A stretch of 41,257 nt of DNA. It comes from JBHHWH01 sp046756405 (GTDB lineage Bacteria > Actinomycetota > Acidimicrobiia > Spongiisociales > ZC4RG35). The stretch is taken from contig JBHHWH010000011.1 in NCBI GenBank assembly GCA_046756405.1, positions 1 through 41,257 of the forward strand. The letters run 5' to 3'. Each line of letters opens with the position of its first letter. The stretch's first letter is position 1. Positions 22,352-30,587 of the stretch are shown here, piece after piece. The position numbers and the translations under genes are program-made. The notes below the pieces were generated by a model that made no database searches, was not told the origin of the DNA, and saw only the letters and a list, made by a program, of their open reading frames with translations.

Positions 22352-23980
22352 GTGCCGACCTACTTCGCAGAGCCCTTCACCGACGCCGAGACTGACGTCC
22401 TCCGTCGCTTCTTCACCAACACCGACCGCCCCGTCTTCGCCCTGATCAACCTCCCCGAAGTGGTCAAAGGAGCGCTGTTCGCTCGATACTCCCGCTCCCC
22501 CAAGTCCCTGCGTCGTCTGTTCCTCGACGAGTTCGTCGAGAACCCGGAAACCGGGATCGACGCCCTGGCCCTGCGGGTCAGCGATGACGATCCGCTGGTC
22601 GCCACAAAGAAGGCCGAACAGCTCTACAAGCGGATCTTCTTCGACTACGGAGACGACTCGGTGGCCCAACTGGGTGGAGCCCACCTCGCCTGCGAGCAGG
22701 CCTCCAACCTCCTCACCAAGGTCCTCGAATGGGGGCGGCTCGCCGCCTATCTGGAACAGTCCACCCGCTACATCCGCTACGACACCCGGCTGGGTGACCG
22801 CTACCGCTACTTGACCCCCGACGAGATCGCCACCTCGCCCTTTGTCGAGGCCTATGCCCAGCACATGGAGCGGGTGTTCGACACCTATACCCGGCTGGTG
22901 ATCCAGATGACCGACGTCTACGAGGAGCGTTTCCCCCACCAGGAGGGAGACCCGCAGTGGGTGTGGAAGGCCACGATCCGGGCAAAGGCCTGCGACACGA
23001 TCCGGGGTCTGCTCCCCATCGCCACCCTCTCCAACGTTGGCATCTACGCCACCGGCCAGGCCTACGAGATGGCCCTGGTACGGATGCAGGCCAGCCCCCT
23101 GGCCGAAGTCCGAGACTACGCAGCGATGATGCTGGAAGAACTGCGCAAGGTCATCCCATCGTTTCTGACCAGGGTGGACCTGGAGGAGCGGGGGAAGCGT
23201 TGGTCCCAGTACCTGGATGAGGTACGGGCCGACCTGGAGCAGATGGCCGCCGATCTGCCACCAGCAGCTGATCCGGGGCCCGGGGTCACCCTCACCGACT
23301 GGGATCCCGAGGCGGAGTTGAAGATCGCTGCTGCGGCGCTGTATGCCGTATCTGAATTACCCGACGCAAAGCTCACCCAGATTGTCGGCACGATGACTGA
23401 TGAGGAGAGGGCCCGGATCGTCGCCGCCATGGTGGGAGACCGCGCCAACCGCCGTCACAAGCCGGGACGGGCCATGGAACGCACTAGCTACCGCTTCGAC
23501 GTCAAATGCGACATCGGCGCTTTCCGCGACCTCCAGCGGCACCGGATGATGACCATCGAGTGGCAGCGCTACTCCACCCGCCTCGGCTACGACCTTCCCG
23601 ACGAGGTGGCGGCTCAAGGGCTGGAGGCGGAATGGAGGGCGATCATGGACTCGGCCGGAGAGCTGTACGAGGAGGTGAGGGAAGAACTCGGTCCCGACGT
23701 GGCCCAATACGTGGTTCCCTTCGGTTACTACGTCCGCTTCGTGGTGGAGATGAATCCCCGGCAGGCCTTCCATCTGATCGAGCTGCGTAGCCAACCCGCC
23801 GGACATCCCTCCTACCGCGCCGTGGCCCATGAGATGCACCGTCAGATCGCCGAAGTGGCAGGACACCGGCTGGTCGCCGAGGCGATGAAATACGTCGACT
23901 ACACCGACATCGATCTCGAGCGCCTGGAGGGAGAACGTCGCTCCTATCGCAAGCGGGAAGCGGCAGCGAAGTCGACCTGA
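22352..23980 (+). CDS. Tandem ThyX-like protein (FAD-dependent thymidylate synthase family)
   Basis: This 542-residue protein has two ThyX-like halves (about 1-290 and 300-535), twice the length of ThyX. In each half a helical region leads to a diverged signature. The first half reads GRLAAYLEQSTRY, aligning with the R...E.S.RY part of the ThyX motif but without the RHR triplet. The second half reads RHRMMTIEWQRYSTR, with RHR kept but two residues longer than the canonical RHRxxSxNxxSxR. ThyX makes dTMP using FAD and folate; whether this protein does so is unclear. Double-length relatives occur in actinobacteria (family knowledge). The start is GTG at 22352 with no Shine-Dalgarno. A 31-base gap separates it from the next gene. 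Confidence 0.8.
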   Translation: MPTYFAEPFTDAETDVLRRFFTNTDRPVFALINLPEVVKGALFARYSRSPKSLRRLFLDEFVENPETGIDALALRVSDDDPLVATKKAEQLYKRIFFDYGDDSVAQLGGAHLACEQASNLLTKVLEWGRLAAYLEQSTRYIRYDTRLGDRYRYLTPDEIATSPFVEAYAQHMERVFDTYTRLVIQMTDVYEERFPHQEGDPQWVWKATIRAKACDTIRGLLPIATLSNVGIYATGQAYEMALVRMQASPLAEVRDYAAMMLEELRKVIPSFLTRVDLEERGKRWSQYLDEVRADLEQMAADLPPAADPGPGVTLTDWDPEAELKIAAAALYAVSELPDAKLTQIVGTMTDEERARIVAAMVGDRANRRHKPGRAMERTSYRFDVKCDIGAFRDLQRHRMMTIEWQRYSTRLGYDLPDEVAAQGLEAEWRAIMDSAGELYEEVREELGPDVAQYVVPFGYYVRFVVEMNPRQAFHLIELRSQPAGHPSYRAVAHEMHRQIAEVAGHRLVAEAMKYVDYTDIDLERLEGERRSYRKREAAAKST

Positions 23981-23999
23981 GTCCCGCCGTCTTTGGGGT

Positions 24000-24005
24000 T
24001 AACGT
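24000..24005 (+). promoter_or_regulatory. Candidate -10 element for the 72-residue gene and ArsA pair
   Basis: TAACGT ends 6 bases before the ATG at 24012 and no Shine-Dalgarno is present, again fitting a leaderless transcript. GGGGT and ACCCC around it form a 5-base inverted repeat (23996-24000 and 24008-24012 region). Confidence 0.3.
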
Positions 24006-24011
24006 CACCCC

Positions 24012-24230
24012 ATGGCCAAGTTCGACGTCGACGAGATGATCCGCCGCTTCAAGGAGAGAGCCCAGGCCGTCAAGGACCGGCCCCTACCTCCTGTTGCTGG
24101 AGAGGAGCGGAGGAAGTTCATCGCCCAAGCCCAGGCCGACTACACCGACTTCGCCCTCATCGCCAGCGCCGAATGGTCGGTCGAGGAAGGTCACCTGGTG
24201 CTGCGCATCCCCCTCGCCGGCTCAGACTGA
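24012..24230 (+). CDS. Small conserved-looking protein preceding the ArsA pair
   Basis: This 72-residue protein has an N-terminal charged helical part (FDVDEMIRRFKERAQAVKDR), a middle helix ERRKFIAQAQADYTDFALIASAEW and a short beta end EGHLVLRIPLAG. It has no cysteine, membrane segment or known motif. It lies 7 bases before the first ArsA-like gene on the same strand, so it is probably part of that operon. The codon use, with strong G or C at third positions, supports translation. Function is unknown; a partner or adaptor of the ATPase pair is inference. Confidence 0.72.
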   Translation: MAKFDVDEMIRRFKERAQAVKDRPLPPVAGEERRKFIAQAQADYTDFALIASAEWSVEEGHLVLRIPLAGSD

Positions 24231-24237
24231 GGGAACC

Positions 24238-25083
24238 ATGCTCGACAAGAGCCTGGTGCTCGTCTCGGGCAAGGGCGGCGTCGGCAAGTCGGCCGTGGCC
24301 GCAGGGATCGCTCTTCTCGCCCAACGGCATGGGCTTCGGGTGCTCGCTATCGAGATGGGCTCTCCGGGTGGCCTGAGCGCCCATTTCGGCGGGGGACCCC
24401 TCGAGTTCCAACCCCGAGAAGTGCGCCCGGGCCTCCACGCCCTGCGGGTGGTCCGCTCCCAGGCCCTCCTCGAGTACCTCTCCCTACAGCTCCGTGTCCC
24501 CGGAATGGGACGTTTCGGCCCCGTCGCCCGAGCCTTCGACGCTCTGGCCACGGCCACCCCGGCGATACGGGAGATCATCACCATCGGAAAGGTGCTCTGG
24601 GAGGTCAAGTCGGAGCGTTGGGACCTGGTCGTCGCCGACGCCCCACCCACCGGCCAGATCGGCTCTTTCCTTCGGGCCCCCCTCAGCATCGCCGACTTGG
24701 TGCCCACGGGAAGGGTGCGCGCCCAGGCCGACTGGATGCGGCAGATCCTCGCCGACTCCCAACGAACCCGGCTGGTCCTGGTGACACTCCCCGAAGAACT
24801 GCCCGTAACCGAAGTCTTGGAGACGACCGCTTGGCTGGCCCAGGAGAGCCTCGTGGCTCCGCCCCTGGTCGTAGCCAACAGGGTCCTTCCCGAACTCAAA
24901 GACTCCTCGACTCCCGGGGGTCCCCTGGGAGAGATCGCCACTCTCCATCGGTCGCTGCTGGAGGAGCAGCACCGCTGGCTCGGAGAGCTATCAGTGGGTC
25001 TGAGACTCCCCTTCCTGTTCGGGCTGTTCACCCCCGGTGAGGTGGCGGTCCATATCAGCGACCTCCTGGAGACGGTGACATGA
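24238..25083 (+). CDS. ArsA/Get3-family ATPase, subunit 1 (signature lysine present)
   Basis: This 281-residue P-loop ATPase has a deviant Walker A GKGGVGKS (11-18) with the signature lysine K12 and catalytic K17, and a switch/Walker B region VVADAPPTGQIGSFLRAP (about 138-155). It lacks the arsenite-binding cysteines and any C-terminal membrane segment, and it is a single ATPase domain, shorter than ArsA. The ATG has GAGGGA 4 bases upstream. It overlaps the second ATPase gene by four bases (ATGA). The pair resembles the two adjacent ArsA-like genes of mycobacteria (Rv3679/Rv3680). The pair may act as a heterodimer in membrane-protein handling or anion stress; the role here is inference. Confidence 0.88.
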   Translation: MLDKSLVLVSGKGGVGKSAVAAGIALLAQRHGLRVLAIEMGSPGGLSAHFGGGPLEFQPREVRPGLHALRVVRSQALLEYLSLQLRVPGMGRFGPVARAFDALATATPAIREIITIGKVLWEVKSERWDLVVADAPPTGQIGSFLRAPLSIADLVPTGRVRAQADWMRQILADSQRTRLVLVTLPEELPVTEVLETTAWLAQESLVAPPLVVANRVLPELKDSSTPGGPLGEIATLHRSLLEEQHRWLGELSVGLRLPFLFGLFTPGEVAVHISDLLETVT

Positions 25084-26114
25084 CCCGAACGGTGGTGATC
25101 ACCGGTGCCGGTGGCGTGGGCAAGACCACCATCGCCGCCGCCGTGGGGTTGACCGCCGCCCGGAAGGGCATGCGCACCCTCGTGGTCACCGTCGACCCTG
25201 CTCGACGACTGGCCGACGCCCTGGGCCTCGATGAGCTGGGAAACGAGCCCCAGCCCCACCGCGAAGAGCCTCTCCTCTGGGCGGCCATGCTGGACTCGAC
25301 GGCCTCCTGGCGGGCCGTCGCCATGCGCCATGCCGATCCCGAGATCGCCACCCGGCTCGCCGACAACGAGTTCTTCAGAGCGGCCTCAGAGCACTTTCCC
25401 GCCTCCCAGTCCTACGCCGCCGCCGACCAGGCGGTGACCTTCGTCCAGGCCAAGGCCTGGGACCTGGTGGTCGTGGACACCCCACCGGCCGCGGGAGGAA
25501 TCGACTTCTTCGCCGCCCCCGCCCAGATGGCCGACTTGGTTGGAGGCCGCCTGTTGCGCTGGCTCACCGGAGGCCCCCTTCCCGGCCGACGCTTCTTCTA
25601 CAACCGGGCAGCACGCCCTGTGCTTCGCATGGCGGGGAGCATCCTGGGATCCGATCTTCTGGAGCGGGTCGCCGAGTTCCTCCTCGATCTCCGCACCACC
25701 TACGACGGGGTGTCCCGCCGCGGCCGTCAGATCGAACAGGTGATGCGGGAGGCGGCGATCCTCGTCATAACCACCGGCGACCCGGCGCCGGTCGGCGAAG
25801 CGGTCCGTTTCTACCGCGACCTGCCCCGCCTCGCCGGCAGCCCCACGGCGGTGGTCTTCAACCGGGCCCTGCCCGACTCCTGGATAGATCCGCCGATACC
25901 GGAGGGAACCTCCCCGGAGTTAACTCAACTAGGCCGCATGTGGGGAGCGGAGACCCTCAGACAGAAGGACGTGAGGGAGGAGTTCTCGGCCCGTTACGGG
26001 GCGGTGGTAGCTGCCGTGCCGTGGTCGCCACGTCCTCCCACCGATATCGAAACCCTCGCCGCCCTTATGGCCGAGGCCTCGGGAGTCCCATGGGACCGGC
26101 TCGGTATCCCCTGA
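25080..26114 (+). CDS. ArsA/Get3-family ATPase, subunit 2 (signature lysine absent)
   Basis: This 344-residue P-loop ATPase has GAGGVGKT (9-16): catalytic K15 is present but the intermolecular signature lysine of the deviant Walker A is replaced by A10. Further motifs are VVTVDPARRLADALG (Walker A' region) and VVVDTPPAAGGIDFFAAPAQMADL. A central helical region with Arg-rich loops (GPLPGRRFFYNRAARPVLRM) could form a client-binding or membrane-contact face. It is coupled to subunit 1. Its stop lies 14 bases from the convergent dnaE stop with no terminator. The asymmetry suggests an obligate heterodimer, which is inference. Confidence 0.88.
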   Translation: MTRTVVITGAGGVGKTTIAAAVGLTAARKGMRTLVVTVDPARRLADALGLDELGNEPQPHREEPLLWAAMLDSTASWRAVAMRHADPEIATRLADNEFFRAASEHFPASQSYAAADQAVTFVQAKAWDLVVVDTPPAAGGIDFFAAPAQMADLVGGRLLRWLTGGPLPGRRFFYNRAARPVLRMAGSILGSDLLERVAEFLLDLRTTYDGVSRRGRQIEQVMREAAILVITTGDPAPVGEAVRFYRDLPRLAGSPTAVVFNRALPDSWIDPPIPEGTSPELTQLGRMWGAETLRQKDVREEFSARYGAVVAAVPWSPRPPTDIETLAALMAEASGVPWDRLGIP

Positions 26115-26128
26115 GGAACCTCTCTCCC

Positions 26129-29100
26129 CTACAGGATGGCCCTCGGACCGAGGAGTTCCTTCAACTCGGCGAACAACGAGGACCTGGGCTCCACCCGAAG
26201 CTCGTTTCCCAGCTTCAGCACCTTGGTGTTGCCGTTGTCGGTCATGTGCAGGTACACGGGGGCCGGACCGGGATGGTTCTGGAGGATCCCCTTGAGACTG
26301 GTCACCACCTCGGGCGTGAGACGGGCTGCCGGGACGGTCAGCCTGACTACCGAGTCGTCCCGTAGTTCCAGCTCCTTGATCTCCCGGGCCACGACCTTTA
26401 CGTCGTCGCCGCGGTGGTCGAGGGTTCCCGAGACCACCAAAATCGCATCTTCGACGATGAGCGGACCGAAGTCGTTGACGGTCCGGGGAAAGGCGATGCA
26501 CTCCACGGAGCCTTCGAGGTCTTCGAGTTGGAAGAAGATCATCGGGTCTCCGCCCCTGGTCCAGCGCCGGGTCACCGCCCCGACGATCCCGCCGACGGTC
26601 ACCTGGGTTCGATCCGACAGCTCCTCGAGCTGAGAGAGAGACGAGGTGGAGGCCGCCGCCACAGCCGTACCGGCCGAGAGCAGCGGATGATCGGAGACGT
26701 ACAGGCCCAGCATCTCTTTCTCCAAAGCCAACAGGGTCTTCTGGGCCCACTCGGTGTCGGGGATATCGATCGTCTCCTCACCGACCATCTCGGCCTCCCC
26801 GGCGAAGAGGGAGAACTGGCCCATCTCCTCGTTACGTCTCCGCTCCAAGACGGTGTCGAGAATCTGGTCCGCCACCATCATCAGCCCCTTCCGGGGGTGG
26901 CCCAGGGCGTCGAAGGCTCCCGCCTTGATCAGCGATTCCACTGTGCGGCGGTTGAGCACCGAAGGGTCGACTCGGTCGACAAAGTCGAGGAACGACTCGA
27001 AGCGCCCCTCCTTGTCCCGGGCCTCGACGATCCTGCCCACCACTCCTTCTCCCACATTGCGGATCGCGGAGAGTCCGAAGCGGATCCGGCCGTTGTGAAC
27101 GGTGAAGTCGGATTCCGACTCGTTGACGTCGGGAACGAGGACCTCGACGCCCAACTGCCGGCATTCATTCAGGTAGAGGGCGGTGCGGTCTTTGTCTCTC
27201 TTGGTGGCGGTGAGAAGAGCCGCCAGATACTCCGCCGGGTAGCGGGCCTTCAGATAGGCGGTCTGATAGGCCACCAGGCCATAGGCGGCGGCGTGGGAAC
27301 GGTTGAAGCCGTACCCGGCGAAGTGTTCGATGAGCCGGAACATCTCCCGGGCGGTTTCCTCGGAGTGTCCCTGTTCGACACATCCCCGGATGAACTTCGC
27401 CTCTTCGGCTTCCATCACCGATTTGATCTTCTTCCCCATGGCCGCCCGGAAGCGGTCGGCGTCGGCCATCGAGTAACCGGCCATCTCCTGGGCCACCATC
27501 ATCACCTGCTCCTGGTACACCATGATCTGGTAGGTGTCGGCCAGCTTGTCTCCGAGGGCTGGGTGCAGCTCTTCGACCTCGACCCGACGGTTTTTCCGGT
27601 CGGCGTAGAGAGTGTGCATGTTGGCCCCCATGGGCCCAGGGCGGTAGAGGGCTACGAGGGCGATCACGTCTTCGAAGGAGTCGGGCTTGAGCGAACGGAT
27701 CAGCGCCCGCATCGCCGACCCTTCCATCTGGAACACCCCGATGGTGTCTCCTGCCCGCAGCAGCTCAAAGGTCTTCGGATCGTCGAGCGGAACATTGTCG
27801 ATGTCCACCCGCTTGCCGCGAGTCCGCTCGATCAGCTCCAGACAGCGCTCGATGATCGAGAGGTTGCGAAGACCCAGGAAGTCCATCTTCAGCAACCCCA
27901 AGGCCTCCACAGCGTGCATCTCGAACTGGGTGACTACCTCAGCGTCGTCACCCTTGCGCTGGATGGGGACGATGTTGGTCAGGGGTTCGGGAGCGATGAC
28001 CACCGCGGCGGCATGGATCGAGTCCTGGCGGCGTAGGCCTTCAAGCCCCCGGGCAGCGTCGACGATCTCCCGCACCGCTGGGTCCGCCTCATACATGTCC
28101 CGCAGTCCCTGGGCATTGGCGTACCAGTCCTTGAGGTCCGCCGGAGCATCTGGGTCGACGGGGTTCAGCACCTGGTCGAGGGTGGGGTCTTTACCCAGTA
28201 TCGACGGCGGCATGGCCTTGGCGATCCTGTCTCCCATGCCGTAGGGGTGGCCCAGCACCCGGGCGGCGTCGCGGATGGCCTGTTTCCCTTTGATGGTGGA
28301 GAAGGTGATGATCTGGGCCACCCTGTCCTGGCCGTACCTCTCTGCGGCGTAGCGGATCATCTCCCCCCGATGACGCTCGTCGAAGTCCATGTCGATGTCG
28401 GGCATCTGCTTCCGTCCCGGGTTGAGGAAGCGCTCGAAGATGAGTCCATAGGCCAGGGGATCGATGTCAGTGATACGCAGGGCATAGGAGACGATCGATC
28501 CGGCGGCTGAGCCCCTGCCGGGTCCGACCCGTATCCCGCTCTCCCGGGCGTGGCGGATCAGGTCCCACACGATGAGGAAATAGGAGGGGAAACCCATCTC
28601 CTCGATGATCTTCAGTTCGTGCTCGACCCGCTCCCAAACTTCGGCCCCCGGTTCGGGACCGTACCGGCCCCTTATCCCCTCTTCGACCAGCCTGCGCAGA
28701 TAGGAGACCTCGGTCTCGCCTTCGGGGACCGGGAAGTGCGGCAGCAGCACCCGGTCGAACTCGATGTCGACGTTGGCCCGCTCGGCAATCCACAGGGTGT
28801 TGTCGCAGGCCCTGGGGAACTTGTCGGCGGGGAACAGGGCCCTCATCTCGGAGGAGGTCTTCAGGTAGTGCTCGGCCCCATCGAAACGGAGCCGGTTGGG
28901 GTCGTCGCGGTGGGATCCGGTCTGGATGCACAGGAGGACGTCGTGGGTGTCGTGTTCTTCACGACGGGTGTAGTGGGCATCGTTGGTAGCCAGAAGAGGC
29001 GCGCCGATCCGGGCAGCGATGTCTACCAGATCAGGGAGGATTCGCTTTTGGGCCTCCATCCCGTGGTCTTGAAGCTCGATGAAGAAACTGTCCCGACCGA

Positions 29101-29632
29101 AGATGTCCTGGAATCTGGCTGCGGCCGCCACGGCGGCGTCGAAGTCCCTGACCGCGTCTCCCTTGTTCCCCTCCTCGCTGATCGCGTCGGGGGCCAGCAG
29201 TTGGGGGATCATCCCTCCAAGACAGCCCGACGTGGCGATGATTCCCTCGGAGTGTTCAGCGAGCAGCTCCAGGTCCACTCTCGGCTTGTAGTAGTAACCC
29301 TCTAGGAAGGCTCGAGAGGAGAGCCGGAGCAGATTCCGGTAACCAGCCTGATTCTCGGCGAGGAGGATCATGTGGTAGCGCCTGTTGGCAGCGCCGACGG
29401 GCCTGTCGAAGCGGGAGCCCTCCACCACATAGGCTTCGATCCCGATGATCGGCTTTATCCCCTCTTTGTTGGCCGCCTCGACGAAGTCCACCGCCCCGTA
29501 GAGATTGCCGTGGTCGGTGATAGCGATAGCCGGCTGGCTGTCGGCGGCAGCGGCAGCGACCACGTCCTTGATGCGGGCCGCGCCGTCGAGCAGTGAATAC
29601 TCGGTGTGAAGATGAAGGTGGGCGAAGGACAC
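26129..29632 (-). CDS. dnaE: DNA polymerase III alpha subunit, DnaE1 type
   Basis: This 1167-residue protein is the replicative polymerase. An N-terminal PHP domain (1-290) keeps all nine predicted metal ligands: H7, H9, D16, H41, E66, H87, C137, D218 and H220, implying intrinsic 3'-5' proofreading as shown for Mycobacterium DnaE1. The catalytic site has D412 and D414 in PDIDMDFDER; other polymerase motifs include GPGRGSAAGS (about 380), then FQMEGSAMRALIRSLKPDSFEDV and MVYQEQVMMVAQEMAGYS. Helix-hairpin-helix, OB-fold and C-terminal domains follow. Length is normal for DnaE1. The start is GTG at 29632 with a weak Shine-Dalgarno. It is the last gene of the minus-strand run and converges on the second ArsA-like gene. 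Confidence 0.97.
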   Translation of the reverse strand: MSFAHLHLHTEYSLLDGAARIKDVVAAAAADSQPAIAITDHGNLYGAVDFVEAANKEGIKPIIGIEAYVVEGSRFDRPVGAANRRYHMILLAENQAGYRNLLRLSSRAFLEGYYYKPRVDLELLAEHSEGIIATSGCLGGMIPQLLAPDAISEEGNKGDAVRDFDAAVAAAARFQDIFGRDSFFIELQDHGMEAQKRILPDLVDIAARIGAPLLATNDAHYTRREEHDTHDVLLCIQTGSHRDDPNRLRFDGAEHYLKTSSEMRALFPADKFPRACDNTLWIAERANVDIEFDRVLLPHFPVPEGETEVSYLRRLVEEGIRGRYGPEPGAEVWERVEHELKIIEEMGFPSYFLIVWDLIRHARESGIRVGPGRGSAAGSIVSYALRITDIDPLAYGLIFERFLNPGRKQMPDIDMDFDERHRGEMIRYAAERYGQDRVAQIITFSTIKGKQAIRDAARVLGHPYGMGDRIAKAMPPSILGKDPTLDQVLNPVDPDAPADLKDWYANAQGLRDMYEADPAVREIVDAARGLEGLRRQDSIHAAAVVIAPEPLTNIVPIQRKGDDAEVVTQFEMHAVEALGLLKMDFLGLRNLSIIERCLELIERTRGKRVDIDNVPLDDPKTFELLRAGDTIGVFQMEGSAMRALIRSLKPDSFEDVIALVALYRPGPMGANMHTLYADRKNRRVEVEELHPALGDKLADTYQIMVYQEQVMMVAQEMAGYSMADADRFRAAMGKKIKSVMEAEEAKFIRGCVEQGHSEETAREMFRLIEHFAGYGFNRSHAAAYGLVAYQTAYLKARYPAEYLAALLTATKRDKDRTALYLNECRQLGVEVLVPDVNESESDFTVHNGRIRFGLSAIRNVGEGVVGRIVEARDKEGRFESFLDFVDRVDPSVLNRRTVESLIKAGAFDALGHPRKGLMMVADQILDTVLERRRNEEMGQFSLFAGEAEMVGEETIDIPDTEWAQKTLLALEKEMLGLYVSDHPLLSAGTAVAAASTSSLSQLEELSDRTQVTVGGIVGAVTRRWTRGGDPMIFFQLEDLEGSVECIAFPRTVNDFGPLIVEDAILVVSGTLDHRGDDVKVVAREIKELELRDDSVVRLTVPAARLTPEVVTSLKGILQNHPGPAPVYLHMTDNGNTKVLKLGNELRVEPRSSLFAELKELLGPRAIL

Positions 29633-29671
29633 TTTCAGCGGGCCTCGGACTTACATGGTTGTAGTTCCTCG

Positions 29672-29680
29672 AATCTAGCA
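29672..29680 (-). promoter_or_regulatory. dnaE: Candidate extended -10 promoter of dnaE
   Basis: In the 94-base gap between the rhomboid gene and dnaE, the minus strand reads TGCTAGATT, an extended -10 (TGn-TANNNT) about 40 bases before the dnaE GTG. No -35 is obvious, which is compatible with an extended -10 promoter. dnaE could also be read through from the upstream genes. Confidence 0.35.
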
Positions 29681-29726
29681 CCGCGCCCTCTACCTGGCGA
29701 CGTCGCGAAAAGAGCCGCTGAGACCC

Positions 29727-30560
29727 TCAGATCAGAACCGAGACCACCGCGAGTACCGCCAAAACCAGGGGCACGGCGATCCGCACTCGAACTGCTCCGG
29801 GACCGCGCAAACGCGACCAGGCCTCCCCCACCACGAAACCAGTGATCAGCCCCCCAAGATGGGCCTCCCAGGCCACCCCTGGGATCAGGAACGGGATCGC
29901 CGCGTTGATGACGAGGAGAAACCCGATCTGGCGCAGCAGCATTCGCCCCTGGATCGTGTTGCGCCTGTGGACTGCCCAGTTGAGCCACACCCCGAACAGT
30001 CCGAAGATGGCTCCCGAGGCACCCACGGCCTCCTCGAAGGGGCTACCCAGGTAGAAGAAGAAGGCCCCTCCCACTCCGGCGGCAGCCAGATAGAGAGCGA
30101 TGTAGGGGCCGGTCCCTACACCCCGCTCAACCTGGGGGCCCAACACCCACAGGGCCCACATGTTGAACAGGATGTGGGTGATCGAGGCGTGGAGCAGTAC
30201 CGGAGTGAACAGCCGCCACCACTCCCCCGCCGCCACCGCGGCGTTGATTTGCGCCAGGTCCTGGAGGATCGGGTTGGTGGGGTTACCGAACCCGGTGATG
30301 ACATAGAAGGCGATGGCTGCTGCCACCAGGGCCTTGGTGGCAGTGGCAGGAGCACCAAGCCTTGTCCGACGGACTCGGGCCACCGGGATCACCCTCTGGC
30401 CTCCCTCCTCTCGGAGGCACTCCGGACAGCGCTGTCCTACGGCGGCGTCGGTCGAGCATTCGGCGCAGATAGGACGGCCGCACCTGCTGCAGCGGAGCAG
30501 AGTGTGTCGATGAGGATGCCGGTAACAGACCGGGGCCTCCGTGGTGGGATCCTGGGTCAC
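29727..30560 (-). CDS. Rhomboid intramembrane serine protease with N-terminal zinc finger
   Basis: This 277-residue protein cleaves membrane substrates within the bilayer. The catalytic serine is S182 in GASGAIFG and the catalytic histidine is H234 in WEAHLGGLITGF; the L1-loop WWRLFTPVLLHASITHILFNMWAL is also intact. Six or seven membrane segments lie between about 75 and 277. An N-terminal cytoplasmic zinc-finger-like domain (about 11-50, CYRHP..HTLLRCSRCGRPICAEC...CPEC) is the B-box-like fusion common in actinobacterial rhomboids. The start is GTG at 30560, 27 bases after the rluD stop. The substrate is unknown. Confidence 0.93.
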   Translation of the reverse strand: MTQDPTTEAPVCYRHPHRHTLLRCSRCGRPICAECSTDAAVGQRCPECLREEGGQRVIPVARVRRTRLGAPATATKALVAAAIAFYVITGFGNPTNPILQDLAQINAAVAAGEWWRLFTPVLLHASITHILFNMWALWVLGPQVERGVGTGPYIALYLAAAGVGGAFFFYLGSPFEEAVGASGAIFGLFGVWLNWAVHRRNTIQGRMLLRQIGFLLVINAAIPFLIPGVAWEAHLGGLITGFVVGEAWSRLRGPGAVRVRIAVPLVLAVLAVVSVLI

Positions 30561-30587
30561 TCGCCCGACGCTACCTGACCCTTCCTC

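Noticed and set aside
26115..26128. Terminator between the ArsA pair and dnaE
   Set aside because: The 14-base gap has no stem; transcripts may overlap.
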